Of a stretch of 64,000 bases of DNA, positions 1 to 9,218 are shown one piece after another. A program made the position numbers and the translations under genes. Under the pieces are notes generated by a model. It was not told the origin of the DNA. It did no database searches and saw only the letters and a program-made list of their open reading frames with translations. The stretch's first letter is position 1. Every line of letters starts with the position of its first letter. The DNA lies in the NCBI GenBank assembly GCA_015680685.1, contig MNCI01011448.1:124001-188000 (forward strand), read 5' to 3'. Source of the DNA: Gnetum montanum (lineage: Eukaryota; Streptophyta; Gnetopsida; Gnetales; Gnetaceae).

Positions 1-214
1 TCATTTGCAAGAGCATTTTCCTCATCAACGGGAGAACCTTCCTTTGTGCTAAGGGTTCCTTCTTGAAACACCACTAATTTTGGCCTAATAATTTGAAGAA
101 AGAACAACTCAGACCCTTTTGAGCTTTCAAGAGGCAAAAAAATTTGACTAAGGCATGTAACTCACGCTCGTCTTGTCAAGCTAGCTTGCTCACAAACTAT
201 CTTGCCCTCAGTGT

Positions 215-785
215 GAGCAACTTCAATGACTCCAAAATCAAGTTAAAGATTGTCCAATATGAGGTTGCAACCCATCCTTAAGGGTCACTATTGTCTACTT
301 CAAATTTCAACATTTGAGAGTTCAAATTTTGGGTCAAATTGTACAAATTTTCCCACTCACACTATGGTCATGCTGAGGTCATGCTGGCAGCATGAGTACA
401 GTGTGAGAAACTGTGAGAGCCTTGAAACTAAGTTAAAATGGTTTGATTTCAATGGTGTAAGTCATTCTTAGGGTTCATTGTTGAAAACTTAAAGTTCTAG
501 CCTTCAAAATTCCAAATTTCAGGTCCAAAATTGTAAGTTTTTGCAACTCATGCTGATGGTCACGCTGGCATCATGAGTCCAGTGTGAGCTACCAAAAGTG
601 GCCTAAAACAAGGCATATCCAAGCTTAATTTTTGACTTACAGATCACTCTCAAGGTCAACCACAGTCAAGCAATTGCTATACTCAAGAAACAAGCTTCAA
701 AGATCAAAATTTGGTGTAAAATATGTCATTTTTAGCTCACTCACGCTGAGGTCACGCTGATAGCATGAGTGTAGTGTGAGTATTG
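215..785. repeat. Three degenerate tandem units of about 185 bp in the U3 of LTR D
   Basis: Each unit ends with a recognisable block: 'catgagtacagtgtgag' near 395, 'catgagtccagtgtgag' near 572 and 'catgagtgtagtgtgag' near 763. Each block is preceded by a CTCA(C/T)GCT...GGTCA(C/T)GCTG stretch. Between blocks there are matching runs such as 'cttaagggtcactattg' and 'cttagggttcattgttg'. A fourth, weaker 'cagtgtgag' copy lies near 205. The units are strongly diverged, so this is an old duplication. Confidence 0.6.
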
Positions 786-1228
786 ATCATGCCTGATCAA
801 AAGCACGCCAAAAACATACTGAGGACACACCAAGATAAAATCAACTCATGTTGAAAGATCTGGTAAAAAAAGATGGCTCAAATAGCCACGAAACCACTCA
901 AATCGACATCCTGCAGCAGTCAATTTAGGATCGAGAAGTTTCAAGCAAGCGAGAGTCAATCTCTCTTGTTGTACATTATCATTTTCATTGTAAATTTTCA
1001 TCATTTGTGAGCTTGTCAAGCTCTTACGCTCCAAATTGTATCTGCTTCCATGGGTGTAAGCTAGCTTGCATTGTAAGATACAATGCATCCAGTCAAGAAC
1101 ATAGCTTACCTATACATGTCCAATTGACACATAGCTATTCATCTAACACCTATCACAAGATTTGTTTTCCTCTCATTTCTTAGCCATTGATCCATTTATG
1201 AGCTCCATACCCGAACCTAGCCAAACCT

Positions 1229-1240
1229 TATAAATACCCC
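1229..1240 (+). promoter_or_regulatory. TATA box of LTR D
   Basis: The sequence TATAAATACCCC is identical to the promoter core of LTRs E, F, 1, 2 and 3 in this window and lies about 545 bases before the LTR end. No CACGTG box is seen just upstream, unlike LTRs E and F. Confidence 0.6.
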
Positions 1241-1778
1241 ATCAATTCACATAAATAGGGTTGGCAATTTTGAAGGTTGACAGCTTAGGAAACATTAACT
1301 AGCAACTTTGGATGCTTGGGCGCACCTGACTCCTAGCATCCAAACACCTGCAAGCATATCACCTTGGGGCTTAGTGCTTGACTTGTCATCCACACGTGCA
1401 GCTACGCTTTGACCGGTGCACATTCATTTTAAGCAATACAATATAGTTTATTTTTGCCTTCCATCATATTGTTTACTCTATTTTAAATTCAGTTTACGCT
1501 TCATTTACAATATCGTTTTGTATACACTCCTTTTGCATTTTGTATGTCACTGTTACATTTCGGATAGTAGTTACGATAAGACCAGGGCAAGCTATAGCTT
1601 ACATTTGGGGAAGTCCTTGGTTGATTTGCGTGCAGACCATCCAAGGCACTTTTCCTTCATTTTTCTTTTCCAGCTTACCCTCATGCAAAGGTAGAGTCAA
1701 CTGTACCTATCTGATGATCTTTCAGTGTTCGTTTTTCCCTTCCAGCCTTACACCGACGATTTCGGTCAGTACAGTAAA

Positions 1779-1795
1779 TTGGCATTAGAAGGACC
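1779..1795 (+). other. Primer-binding site of element D
   Basis: TTGGCATTAGAAGGACC starts six bases after the inferred LTR end. It is a variant of the TGG(C/T)RCTAGAAGGAGGGCC site next to the 5' LTRs of elements A, B, 1 and 2. The TGG start is what pairs with the CCA end of a priming tRNA. I do not name the tRNA. Confidence 0.6.
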
Positions 1796-2022
1796 ACCTA
1801 CTCATGCCTAGCTTGTCAAGCTAGCTTACTCACGCTATGATAACTCATGTTGGGTTGTAACTCATACTCCACTTGCTACAGTAACCTTACACTACTACAA
1901 TGTTCTACGGTTGCTATAGTTCTCATGTTGGGTTCTAACTCACGCTCATGCTATGTACACATGCTTCCATACTCACGCTCATGCTATGAATAAGGAAGCA
2001 TGATACACTGGCTATTATGCTG

Positions 2023-2235
2023 TGCTATGCTACATAGCATAGCATAGCATAGCAATGATGCAAAAACAATAGAAGTGTTTCAAACATGAATTTAGAAATT
2101 TTGAAGATTTTCTAGCATGAAGGACAAAAGTTGCAGTTGTTTACCTGACCAAGCCCCACACCAATGCTTTCAACTCCTACGCAAGTTTTTTTTCAAGCCC
2201 AGTGGCTACGTTATGCTATGCTACGTAGCATAGCA
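2023..2235. repeat. Two TGCTATGCTA palindromes in LTR E
   Basis: At 2023-2044, TGCTATGCTA and its reverse complement are separated by CA. At 2214-2235, TGCTATGCTAC is followed directly by its exact reverse complement, a perfect 22-bp palindrome. The same family recurs in LTR1-3 and in both LTRs of element B. Confidence 0.9.
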
Positions 2236-2633
2236 CAACATAGCAAGTAGTTAGTTATGCTACACCAATGCACTGAACAATGTGGGTAGTGCAACACTGG
2301 AATTGAGGCATCAAGAAGTTTTCGGTTAACTCTATAACTTGTTGGAAATGATTATTCTCACCCTGACATCTCTTTGGTAAACAAAATCAGCAAGTTTGCT
2401 TCATTTTGCATACCCTTGGTCAATCCCCAAAAAAATTATTCCTACACTTGACCCTGCTTGCAAGAGTAGGGAAGACATAGTCTTGGAGCATAGGCTCCAT
2501 TTTTCTTGCATTGATGGCACACTAGATTTTGGCACATGCAATTTTAGCAGTATGGTCATAGCATAACAAATCTCACCTCCAACATCTCACAACTACATAG
2601 TACAACCATGTTTGCACCTTGTGGGGCCCAGGA

Positions 2634-2686
2634 CACGTGGCATCCAGACCGCATTTTCCTCCTACTCCTAGCCCTATAAATACCCC
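2634..2686 (+). promoter_or_regulatory. G-box and TATA promoter of LTR E
   Basis: CACGTG at 2634-2639 is followed 35 bases later by TATAAATACCCC at 2675-2686. The same pair with similar spacing occurs in LTRs F, 1 and 2. CACGTG is the plant G-box, bound by bZIP and bHLH factors. Its use here is inferred from conservation only. Confidence 0.65.
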
Positions 2687-3209
2687 AGAAAACAATGCTC
2701 AAAGGATTAGAAAAAAAAAGTTGGCTACAAGATTGACTGTTTGCTTTTAAGTTGGCTTTTGGAGAGCATAGTTGGCGATTTTTAGCACTCTGGTTGGCTC
2801 CACGGTTCAGACATCTGTGAGCATACTGCTCTATGTAAGCTGTGCCTCTTCCATGTTACATGTTCTATTGTACACCTTTCAACAAAGCAAAGGATCAAAC
2901 TCGCGACCTTGAGGCTATGCACTTTCTCACCCAAGGTTGTTTTGCTATTCGCTTACTATCATCATTGTTTTGCATTATTTTCACCACTTTACATTTGCCA
3001 ATCATCAATTTACTTCACGTGTCTTGCTTCCAGAACAAAAATTTATGAAAGGTTAAGATACACCAATTAAGTCTCTATCTAATCGACTAGACCATTCAGG
3101 GCACCTCACTTCCATTTCTCTCTAGCATGGCCCTTGCACAGATTTGGGGTTAAATTGTTTGCCCGACAGCCTCTCAGTATTCCAGCCATAGATGTTTTCG
3201 ATCATTTCA

Positions 3210-4269
3210 GTTAGCTCCAACTACTAGGTTTGTAATTTTTTTTCTAACTATTGAGTTATGCATCCTACATGTAACATGAGGTAAGCATAGCAGCCAGAGT
3301 TAAAAAATTTTTGAACTTCTCTAATCACCTTTAGACTTAGAAAATTTTTTGAATTCTTCTTGTAGTCCCACCTACCACACTACCACGTGGCACAAAATCT
3401 ATGTCTTGTACTAAACCTAGCCTTATAAATACCCCTAGACTCCCAATGTTTTAATGGTTGGCATTCCTAGGTGGTTGGCATTCTTAGATAGTTGACATTC
3501 CAAAATGATTGGCATTCCCAAGTGATTGGAATTCTTTAGACATGGGCATTTTGAGCAGTTGGCATTTGGCATATGACACAAAGCATCTTTGGGTGAATGA
3601 GATCCAGATGCACTGGAAAAGAGGTAGAGTTGCATTCTATGATCCATCATAGCCTTGCAGGACATCACAACCCATGATACATTGCAATGGCCAACCTAGT
3701 AGGCATGGTTCATCATAATGAGTATGCTTCATGGCTCGACATCACCGAGACTATGACTATGCTTCCACTACACCTATTATACATTGTGTACCTTTTGAGA
3801 CCCTTTTGGAGTTAACTACACTTCTATTTAGGGTAGTGTTCCATTTCTCTCTCCTATTTCTAGCATTTTATTACATTTTTCTTATGTCTATTCACACTTT
3901 TTTACATATCGTCATGCTATACTATGCTCGGGCAGTAGTCTCCATGGGTTGAAACTCTTGTTTTTGTTAAAACCCTTAGCTATGCTCACCCCCATTCTAT
4001 GCCTATGCTTTACACATAGCACTATGAAGCATTGCTTTGATACTTAGCACCATTTTGCATTGTTTGCACTTACATATCGACTAACCACACCACCTCCTAG
4101 TTGCACCCATTACCTCAGTTACAATTGACAAAGTTTCTATTTGATCAACAAGACCAGTGAGGGTGCTCTACTTCTATTTCTAAGAAGGACCTCGTATGGA
4201 GGCGGGGTTAAGGTTATGCATTTGTTGATCCCTTAATGATTCTAGCCACCAATGTTTTTGGTTGTTACA
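3210..4269 (+). mobile_element. LTR F, 5' LTR of element A
   Basis: The 3' end is set by TTACA at 4265-4269 followed by the PBS. The promoter region ('ccacactaccacgtggcac', then TATAAATACCCC) matches the LTRs of element B, so A and B belong to one subfamily. The 3' part (about 3930-4269) is homologous to the split LTR at 41030-41259 plus 50964-51045. U3 looks truncated against the LTR E end near 3209, because only about 215 bases precede the TATA box while LTR1 and the B LTRs have about 1 kb or more. Confidence 0.65.
3384..3435 (+). promoter_or_regulatory. G-box and TATA promoter of LTR F
   Basis: CACGTG at 3384-3389 and TATAAATACCCC at 3424-3435, 34 bases apart, the same arrangement as in LTR E. 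Confidence 0.65.
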
Positions 4270-4276
4270 ATTTTTT

Positions 4277-4295
4277 TGGTGCTAGAAGGAGGGCC
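4277..4295 (+). other. Primer-binding site of element A
   Basis: TGGTGCTAGAAGGAGGGCC lies eight bases after the TTACA end of LTR F, separated by an A/T run, exactly as in elements 1, 2 and B. It begins minus-strand DNA synthesis in an LTR element. Confidence 0.8.
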
Positions 4296-4377
4296 TCACA
4301 ATTTCCTTTTGCATTTTTTGATTGTTGTCTTACATGCTATCTTCAACATTAGTTGGTGTAGATTGGACCCCATCATC

Positions 4378-4392
4378 GGTTCCCTTGGAACC
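4378..4392 (+). promoter_or_regulatory. Leader hairpin GGTTCC-CTT-GGAACC of element A
   Basis: A perfect 6-bp stem with a 3-base loop lies about 80 bases after the PBS. It is preceded by 'gtgtagattgg', which recurs before the hairpin in elements B, 1 and 2. Its position between PBS and gag is where packaging or dimerisation signals sit in retroelements. That role is inference. Confidence 0.55.
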
Positions 4393-4529
4393 CCATTGGA
4401 TAAAAGCCAAAGCATATCTTTGGCACTTAACCAAAATTTTGGGCACTCTGGAGAGCATAGCTAGCTCTCAACATAGAGAGCATAGTTGGCTCTAGCATAG
4501 CAAGCATAGCACTAGAGTTAGCCATTTTC

Positions 4530-4830
4530 AACAGCTTTCACAGTTAGCATTTTTTCCGCATTTTCATGCTTAGCTTTTTTTTTTTGTATTTTCATACTTA
4601 ACATTTTTTATGCATTTTCATACTTAGCAAAATTTTCATAGTTTCATACTTAGCCAATTTTTTTATAGTTTTACACTTATTCAATTTCTTACAGTTTCAA
4701 TAGTTAGTCATTTTCTACATTTTTACACTTAGTTGTTTTTCTACATTTTTATACTTATCCATTTTTTCTACTACTAGAAGACTTAGTCATTTCTCTGCAG
4801 TTTTTAGCGTTAGCCATTTTTTGCAAATAG
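4530..4830 (+). repeat. T-rich degenerate tandem repeat in the leader of element A
   Basis: A unit of roughly 35-40 bases built from 'cttagccatttttt' and 'acattttcatactta' is repeated about eight times with many changes, just before the gag start. It contains no coding sequence. Nothing similar was seen in the leaders of elements 1, 2 or B. Confidence 0.6.
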
Positions 4831-4854
4831 CAACTCTCATAGCCCATTTGTGAA

Positions 4855-7476
4855 CATGAATCCACATCAACCTTCAACATCAATGTCTAACACATTTGAC
4901 ATCATGATCCACCCAAAGCATTCCATGCTAAGCCACGAATAATACAATTTTTTCTGTGCCAAAATCCAAGTAGGATTACTAGTGGATTACCTTAAATTGG
5001 AGGCAAAATAATACTACAAATGAGTCCACCAAGAAGGACAGGAGTACAACCCCTCCTTGTTCAACATAATCTTACTCATGGAGTCCTACCACCATTTGTT
5101 GTCCCAACTCATTTGTGCAAAAAAGCATGATGTAGGAACAACCTACGAAGAAGCCTCACAGGAAGAATAAGATGAGTTTGAGGCCCACTCTGAATGCGAG
5201 AGCTCCCTCTACATTGTCTTCAAAAAATCGCTCCCTAGTATGGTGCCTCCTCAATTTGGATCACCTATCCTCTTCGAGATGGTGACCATGTTAATTTTTC
5301 CTTCCTTGCAAGTGACCACTACATTTTCCTAACTCTATGCTCATGTAGGGGCCACTCCCTAGCCCTAGATGATTCAAGCATCCTACATTCTGCTTGTCTC
5401 ATTGGCACCCACAGCATCTATCCAACCCACTCATGTGTGGTCCACCTCAGTCACCACACCCATCCCTTAGCCAATACATCAACTAAACCCATCTACTATG
5501 ACATTAAAATGGAAATGACCATATGCTATGACGTTAAATTGGCAATGATAATCCACTATGACATTAAATTGGCAAACTCCACAACCAACAATTTGATGCT
5601 ATGCTATGCAACCAACACAAGCCCAGCCAATGCAATTGATTGGCACATTCCAAAGCTTGGATCAAGCATTCTAGCTAATCCAAAGTTTGATGGAGGAGAT
5701 CAACCAACTTAAAGCTGCCTCCTTTGAAATCATCAATGTGGTGGACTTCTATTGGGATGACCTCATAAGTACTACAGTTCCATCCCTGACTCTCCCAACT
5801 GGGTTCTAGCTACCTCAACTCACCAAGTACAGTGGTAAAGGGGACCCCCAATGCACACTTGGTCACATTTTTATCTGAGTTCCTACTCCTTCAATCTTGG
5901 CCACATGCCATCATTCATGTGTTCCCCATGTCACTCACTAGCAAGGCCTTAGACTGGTATCATGTGCTGCCTAAGGTCTAAATATTTTCTTTGGAGGATC
6001 TCATAAGCCAGTTTTTAACACACTTTAGGTACAACCTGAAGCCTGAAGCAACCCTCAACCAACTCATGCAAGTCAAGTATGGGCCCCTAGAGCTTGTGCC
6101 AAAATTCCCCCAATGTTGTAATGCCACATTAAGCAAAATGCATGAACCCCTAGCAAAGATAACCCTACTAGCCATCTTCAAGGGTGTAGTGAATGACTTC
6201 ATCAAGTCCAAACTATATTCCTTAGCCCCGAAGTCTCTTAGCCAAGCCTTTGCCCAAACAAAAGGCATAGAAGATGTAGCCCAAGGCTGTAATGACCTAA
6301 CCTACATGGCTTATAGAAATTAGCATGCACACAAGAAAAATGCAGTAGTGGCAATAGTGGCTACAAGCACAAAAGTAACCAATCAAGGCTTGACGGCCAA
6401 ACAACCTAAGGCCCCAGCTTACAAAGCCACCAACTCTAACCCCAACTTACCTACATTGGCAAGGGCCATCCCAAGGCCCAACTTTGAGTGCAAGGATCGC
6501 TCAAAGTATACACCACTACTGATGGAATCCTTTGAACTACTAGAGAAACTCATGAAAGCTGGGTGAATCTAATACAAACATGTATCAAACATTGCACACC
6601 AAAAACATGATAGGTATTGTGAACTACTAAGGAACCCTACCTTAGCAATACCAAATGAGCCCTTGGTCCCACAACACTTCAAGTTCGATCAATACTATCA
6701 TTACTACTAGCTGTTTGATCAAAGTATGGACAACTATTGTTCTTTGTAAGATGACCTATAAATAATGATAGAATGGGACCAACTGGTGCTCAACATAGTA
6801 AGCCAATCCAACATAGATGATGCCCCCTATGTCATAAACTCCATTAGTATAGGTGGCAAGTCTAAACCTACGCAATAACCTTTTGTGATCCCTGTGCTTC
6901 CTAACAAGGTGAGGATCCCCTCAGCCTCCATAAGCAAGAGGCCTACCTTTGTTATCGAAGTGCCACCTTGAGCACCTACAACACCCTTTGTAGTCAAGGT
7001 CCCATAGCAAACATCCACTAAGATGTTAAACTAGCAACCAAACTAATCATCTGCTAAGACATTAAATTGGCATGATGTAGCAACAAGAACCACTAAGCAA
7101 CCTTTCATGATCAAGGTGCCATAGCAATTTGGCCCTACAAAAACTCCTAAACCACCATTATTCATAAGGGTGCCACAACGTGATGGCCTCTCACCTACCC
7201 AAAGCCCAATAGTGGGTAATGTCTTAATCCCTCCTCCTTCAAGGATCAACCTCATTAGTAACCCAGGTAGGCCTACCACATGGCAATGCAAGAGGATGAA
7301 CAAGAACCTCACAATCCTAATGGCTAAAGCAAAGGTCATAACCAGTAAGTAAGAATTGAATAGTGGGGCCCTTGCCCCAAACAGGTCAAGCAAACTAAGC
7401 CCAAGTCCCCTCTATGAGAGATCCATCTCTCAAACCACATGGAGGAAGTCAAGGCCAACATAATGGTTGATGAATG
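4855..7476 (+). pseudogene. Gag pseudogene of element A (Tat-type Ty3/gypsy)
   Basis: Gag is the structural protein that packages retroelement RNA in cytoplasmic particles. The start at 4855 reads MNPHQPSTSMSNTF, and the copy in element B starts with the closely similar MNLDQPSTLVSN. The frame is soon broken by stops. The clearest part is 5991-6323: 110 residues of the retrotransposon gag core with FKGVVNDFIKSKLYSLAPKS, matched in elements 1, 2 and B. A ruined zinc-knuckle-like region lies near 6680-6770 and a CKDRSKYTPL motif near 6490. Tandem YDVKLA-coding units occur at 5490-5575 and 7010-7075. Homology to element B continues to 7476, where minus-strand LTR1 begins; protease and pol are missing. 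It is certainly a retroelement gag and certainly not functional. Confidence 0.85.
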
Positions 7477-8120
7477 TGTTGACCGAAAACATGGGCAGCT
7501 GGAAAAAATGCCAATGGGTCATCAATTGTTGACAGTCTTAACCCCGTTTCCATGGAAGGGTCATGCTAGATGGAATAGAAACGAGATGCCTTGAATGGTC
7601 TAGTCGATCAGATAGGGACTTAGTCGATGTTAATATAACCTTTTGCAACCAGATAATTTGAAAATGAGATTGATAGCGTGAAGTAATGCTCAAATGTAAA
7701 AGAGACAGAAAATAGTGTAAAATGCAATAATAAGTAGGAGACAAAGTAAAATGCAGTTAGGAAAATGCACCACTTCAAAGCTATGAATTCACTCTATCAA
7801 GATGGATACAATTAGTTGCACAACGCTAAGAAGTGCAGAGATCCCGAGAGTAACTAAGATGTGTAGAGCAAGATGGCTGTGTGCTTGAACATAGACTCAG
7901 GTGTTAACAATGCAAAGTGCTACCAAGGTGGTAGAAAAGAGCAGAAAAAAATATCAACTAACAGTGCTAACTATTTACAATGTCAAGCAGAAATCTTACA
8001 ATGCTCAAGGTTACAATGCTAATGTTTTTCTTGTCAGTCAGCAAAATTGTTTGCCGATCAAATTGCCAAAAAACCTGGGCCCCCTTTCTCCAAAAGGAAG
8101 CCCTTTGAATGTTTCTCGTT

Positions 8121-8173
8121 GGGGTATTTATAGGACCAAGGACGTGCAAAAGATGTAGTTTGGATGCCACGTG
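8121..8173 (-). promoter_or_regulatory. G-box and TATA promoter of LTR1
   Basis: On the minus strand, CACGTG (8168-8173) is followed by TATAAATACCCC (plus coordinates 8121-8132). LTR2 keeps both (20104-20109 and 20057-20068). LTR3 keeps TATA at 40111-40122, but its G-box has decayed to CACATG when read on the plus strand. Confidence 0.65.
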
Positions 8174-8335
8174 CCCTGGGCTTATGCTGACCTATCTATG
8201 CTGCATGTGCCTACATGACCATTGGGTGGCCTTTCCATGTCGCAATTACGAGCCTACCATGCTGTAATTGCACTGTTAAAGTAATGGTCAATTAGGTGAG
8301 GTGCATTGATGTTGCATAACTCCTTGCCACACTTT

Positions 8336-8545
8336 GCTATGCTTTGTAGCATAGCATGTTTGGCGTAGTGTAGCATCTTGTTACGCTATGCTACGCAACA
8401 TAGTGTAGCATAGCGTAATCGCAAATTTGAAGCAAGAAATTTACCTTGTGTCTTGTTACATGTGTTGGAAACCTTTGCAGTGTTGTGACTGCTAGTTGTA
8501 GATTCGCTACGCCATGCTACGCTATGTAGCGTAGCATAGCGTAGC
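8336..8545. repeat. Cluster of palindromes in LTR1
   Basis: At 8336-8355, GCTATGCT and AGCATAGC flank a 4-base loop. At 8381-8417, TTACGCTATGCTAC pairs with GTAGCATAGCGTAA (14 bp, no mismatch). At 8506-8545 there are two 19-base arms with one mismatch around a TG centre. Further looser copies lie near 8825-8870 and 8895-8930. Confidence 0.9.
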
Positions 8546-9202
8546 TACTGTTCTTAGTCGCAAAAAATGTAGACAACTTGCGAAACGTCGAAAATTTGCA
8601 AACTTTGCCTTGTGCACTGTGAAACTTGCGAACTTGTTGATCCCACCCTTTGAGTTTCCTTCTGTCGCTTTTCACAAAATTGCTATGCCTTGCTACGCCA
8701 TGTAGCTCAGCATAGGGTAGCAGCCAACATGGCCTGCCTTTTGCCAAGTTCGTTGCTTTCTGACGGAAGGAGATATTGCTGAAGGACTTGAAGTCGGGCA
8801 AGAGGATTGACCGTCTAGTTTTTGTTATGCTGTGCTACACTGCATGGCATAGTATAACATAGCATTGCACTTCTACAAATGTCTTCTAAAGTTTGCTATG
8901 CTACATAGCGTATCGTAGCGTACCAAAACTCCTTGACTTAGAAAACTTGTTGAAGCGTTTTTCATGCTTAGAGCATCGCCAACAATTCCACACACCACTC
9001 CTAAGTGCATTGTCAGTTGGATGAGCTACTCAAGTGGGTAAGCTAGAGAATCCATTTAGCCTGTTGATACCTAGGGTAGGAAACTTGCCGAATTGGATAG
9101 TATGAACATCAGAGCATCCATCTCCTGAAGAACTGATGTAACACTGCATGAATTACAAAGACCTGGTGGAGCAAGCATGCCTTCAAATTTTGGGGTGTTT
9201 CA

Positions 9203-9218
9203 TTGGCCCCTCTTTGTC
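9203..9218 (-). other. Polypurine tract of element 1
   Basis: The minus strand reads GACAAAGAGGGGCCAA immediately before the LTR1 start TGAAACACC. A purine run ending at the 3' LTR is the plus-strand DNA primer site. The same tract precedes LTR2 and, as AAAGAGGGTCCA, the 3' LTR of element B. Confidence 0.85.

Larger units (their letters stand above)
1..1773 (+). mobile_element. LTR D (partial U3, R and U5) of a Ty3/gypsy-type element
   Basis: This is called an LTR because it has a TATAAATACCCC promoter at 1229-1240, a U5 that ends in TACA at 1773, and a primer-binding-site-like TTGGCATTAGAAGGACC a few bases later. Its U5 has a weak copy of a block shared by the other LTRs here ('agaccatccaaggcac' against 'agaccattcagggcac'). 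The upstream limit is not visible and may lie outside the window. Bases 1-1200 hold no gene, only a degenerate 185-bp repeat and U3-like sequence. Short open frames in it have no recognisable product. I infer a third LTR subfamily related to, but distinct from, E and F. Confidence 0.55.
1796..3209 (+). mobile_element. LTR E (plus strand), same subfamily as LTR1-3
   Basis: The stretch around 2624-2686 (GCCCAGGACACGTGGCATCC, then the TATA box) matches LTR1 read on the minus strand. The tail near 3075-3209 matches the LTR1 3' end ('gactagaccattcagggcacc', 'tagcatggccctt', 'gatgttttcgatca'). The 5' limit is unclear: no TGAAACACC start is visible, so U3 is probably truncated or rearranged where it meets element D. 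Short open frames here are chance. No PBS follows 3209, so it may be a solo LTR or a 3' LTR. Confidence 0.6.
7477..9202 (-). mobile_element. LTR1, 3' LTR of element 1
   Basis: Read on the minus strand it starts TGAAACACCCCAAAATTTG at 9202, directly after a polypurine tract, and ends GGTCAACA at 7477. The length is 1,726 bp. LTR2 (1,597 bp) and LTR3 (1,602 bp) share both ends and the promoter block. It contains several TGCTATGCTA-type palindromes. Short open frames inside it have no recognisable product. Confidence 0.85.

Noticed and set aside
2020-2060. tRNA or small structured RNA gene at the TAGCATAGCATAGC palindromes
   Set aside because: No cloverleaf, A-box or B-box pattern; simple short-period palindrome.
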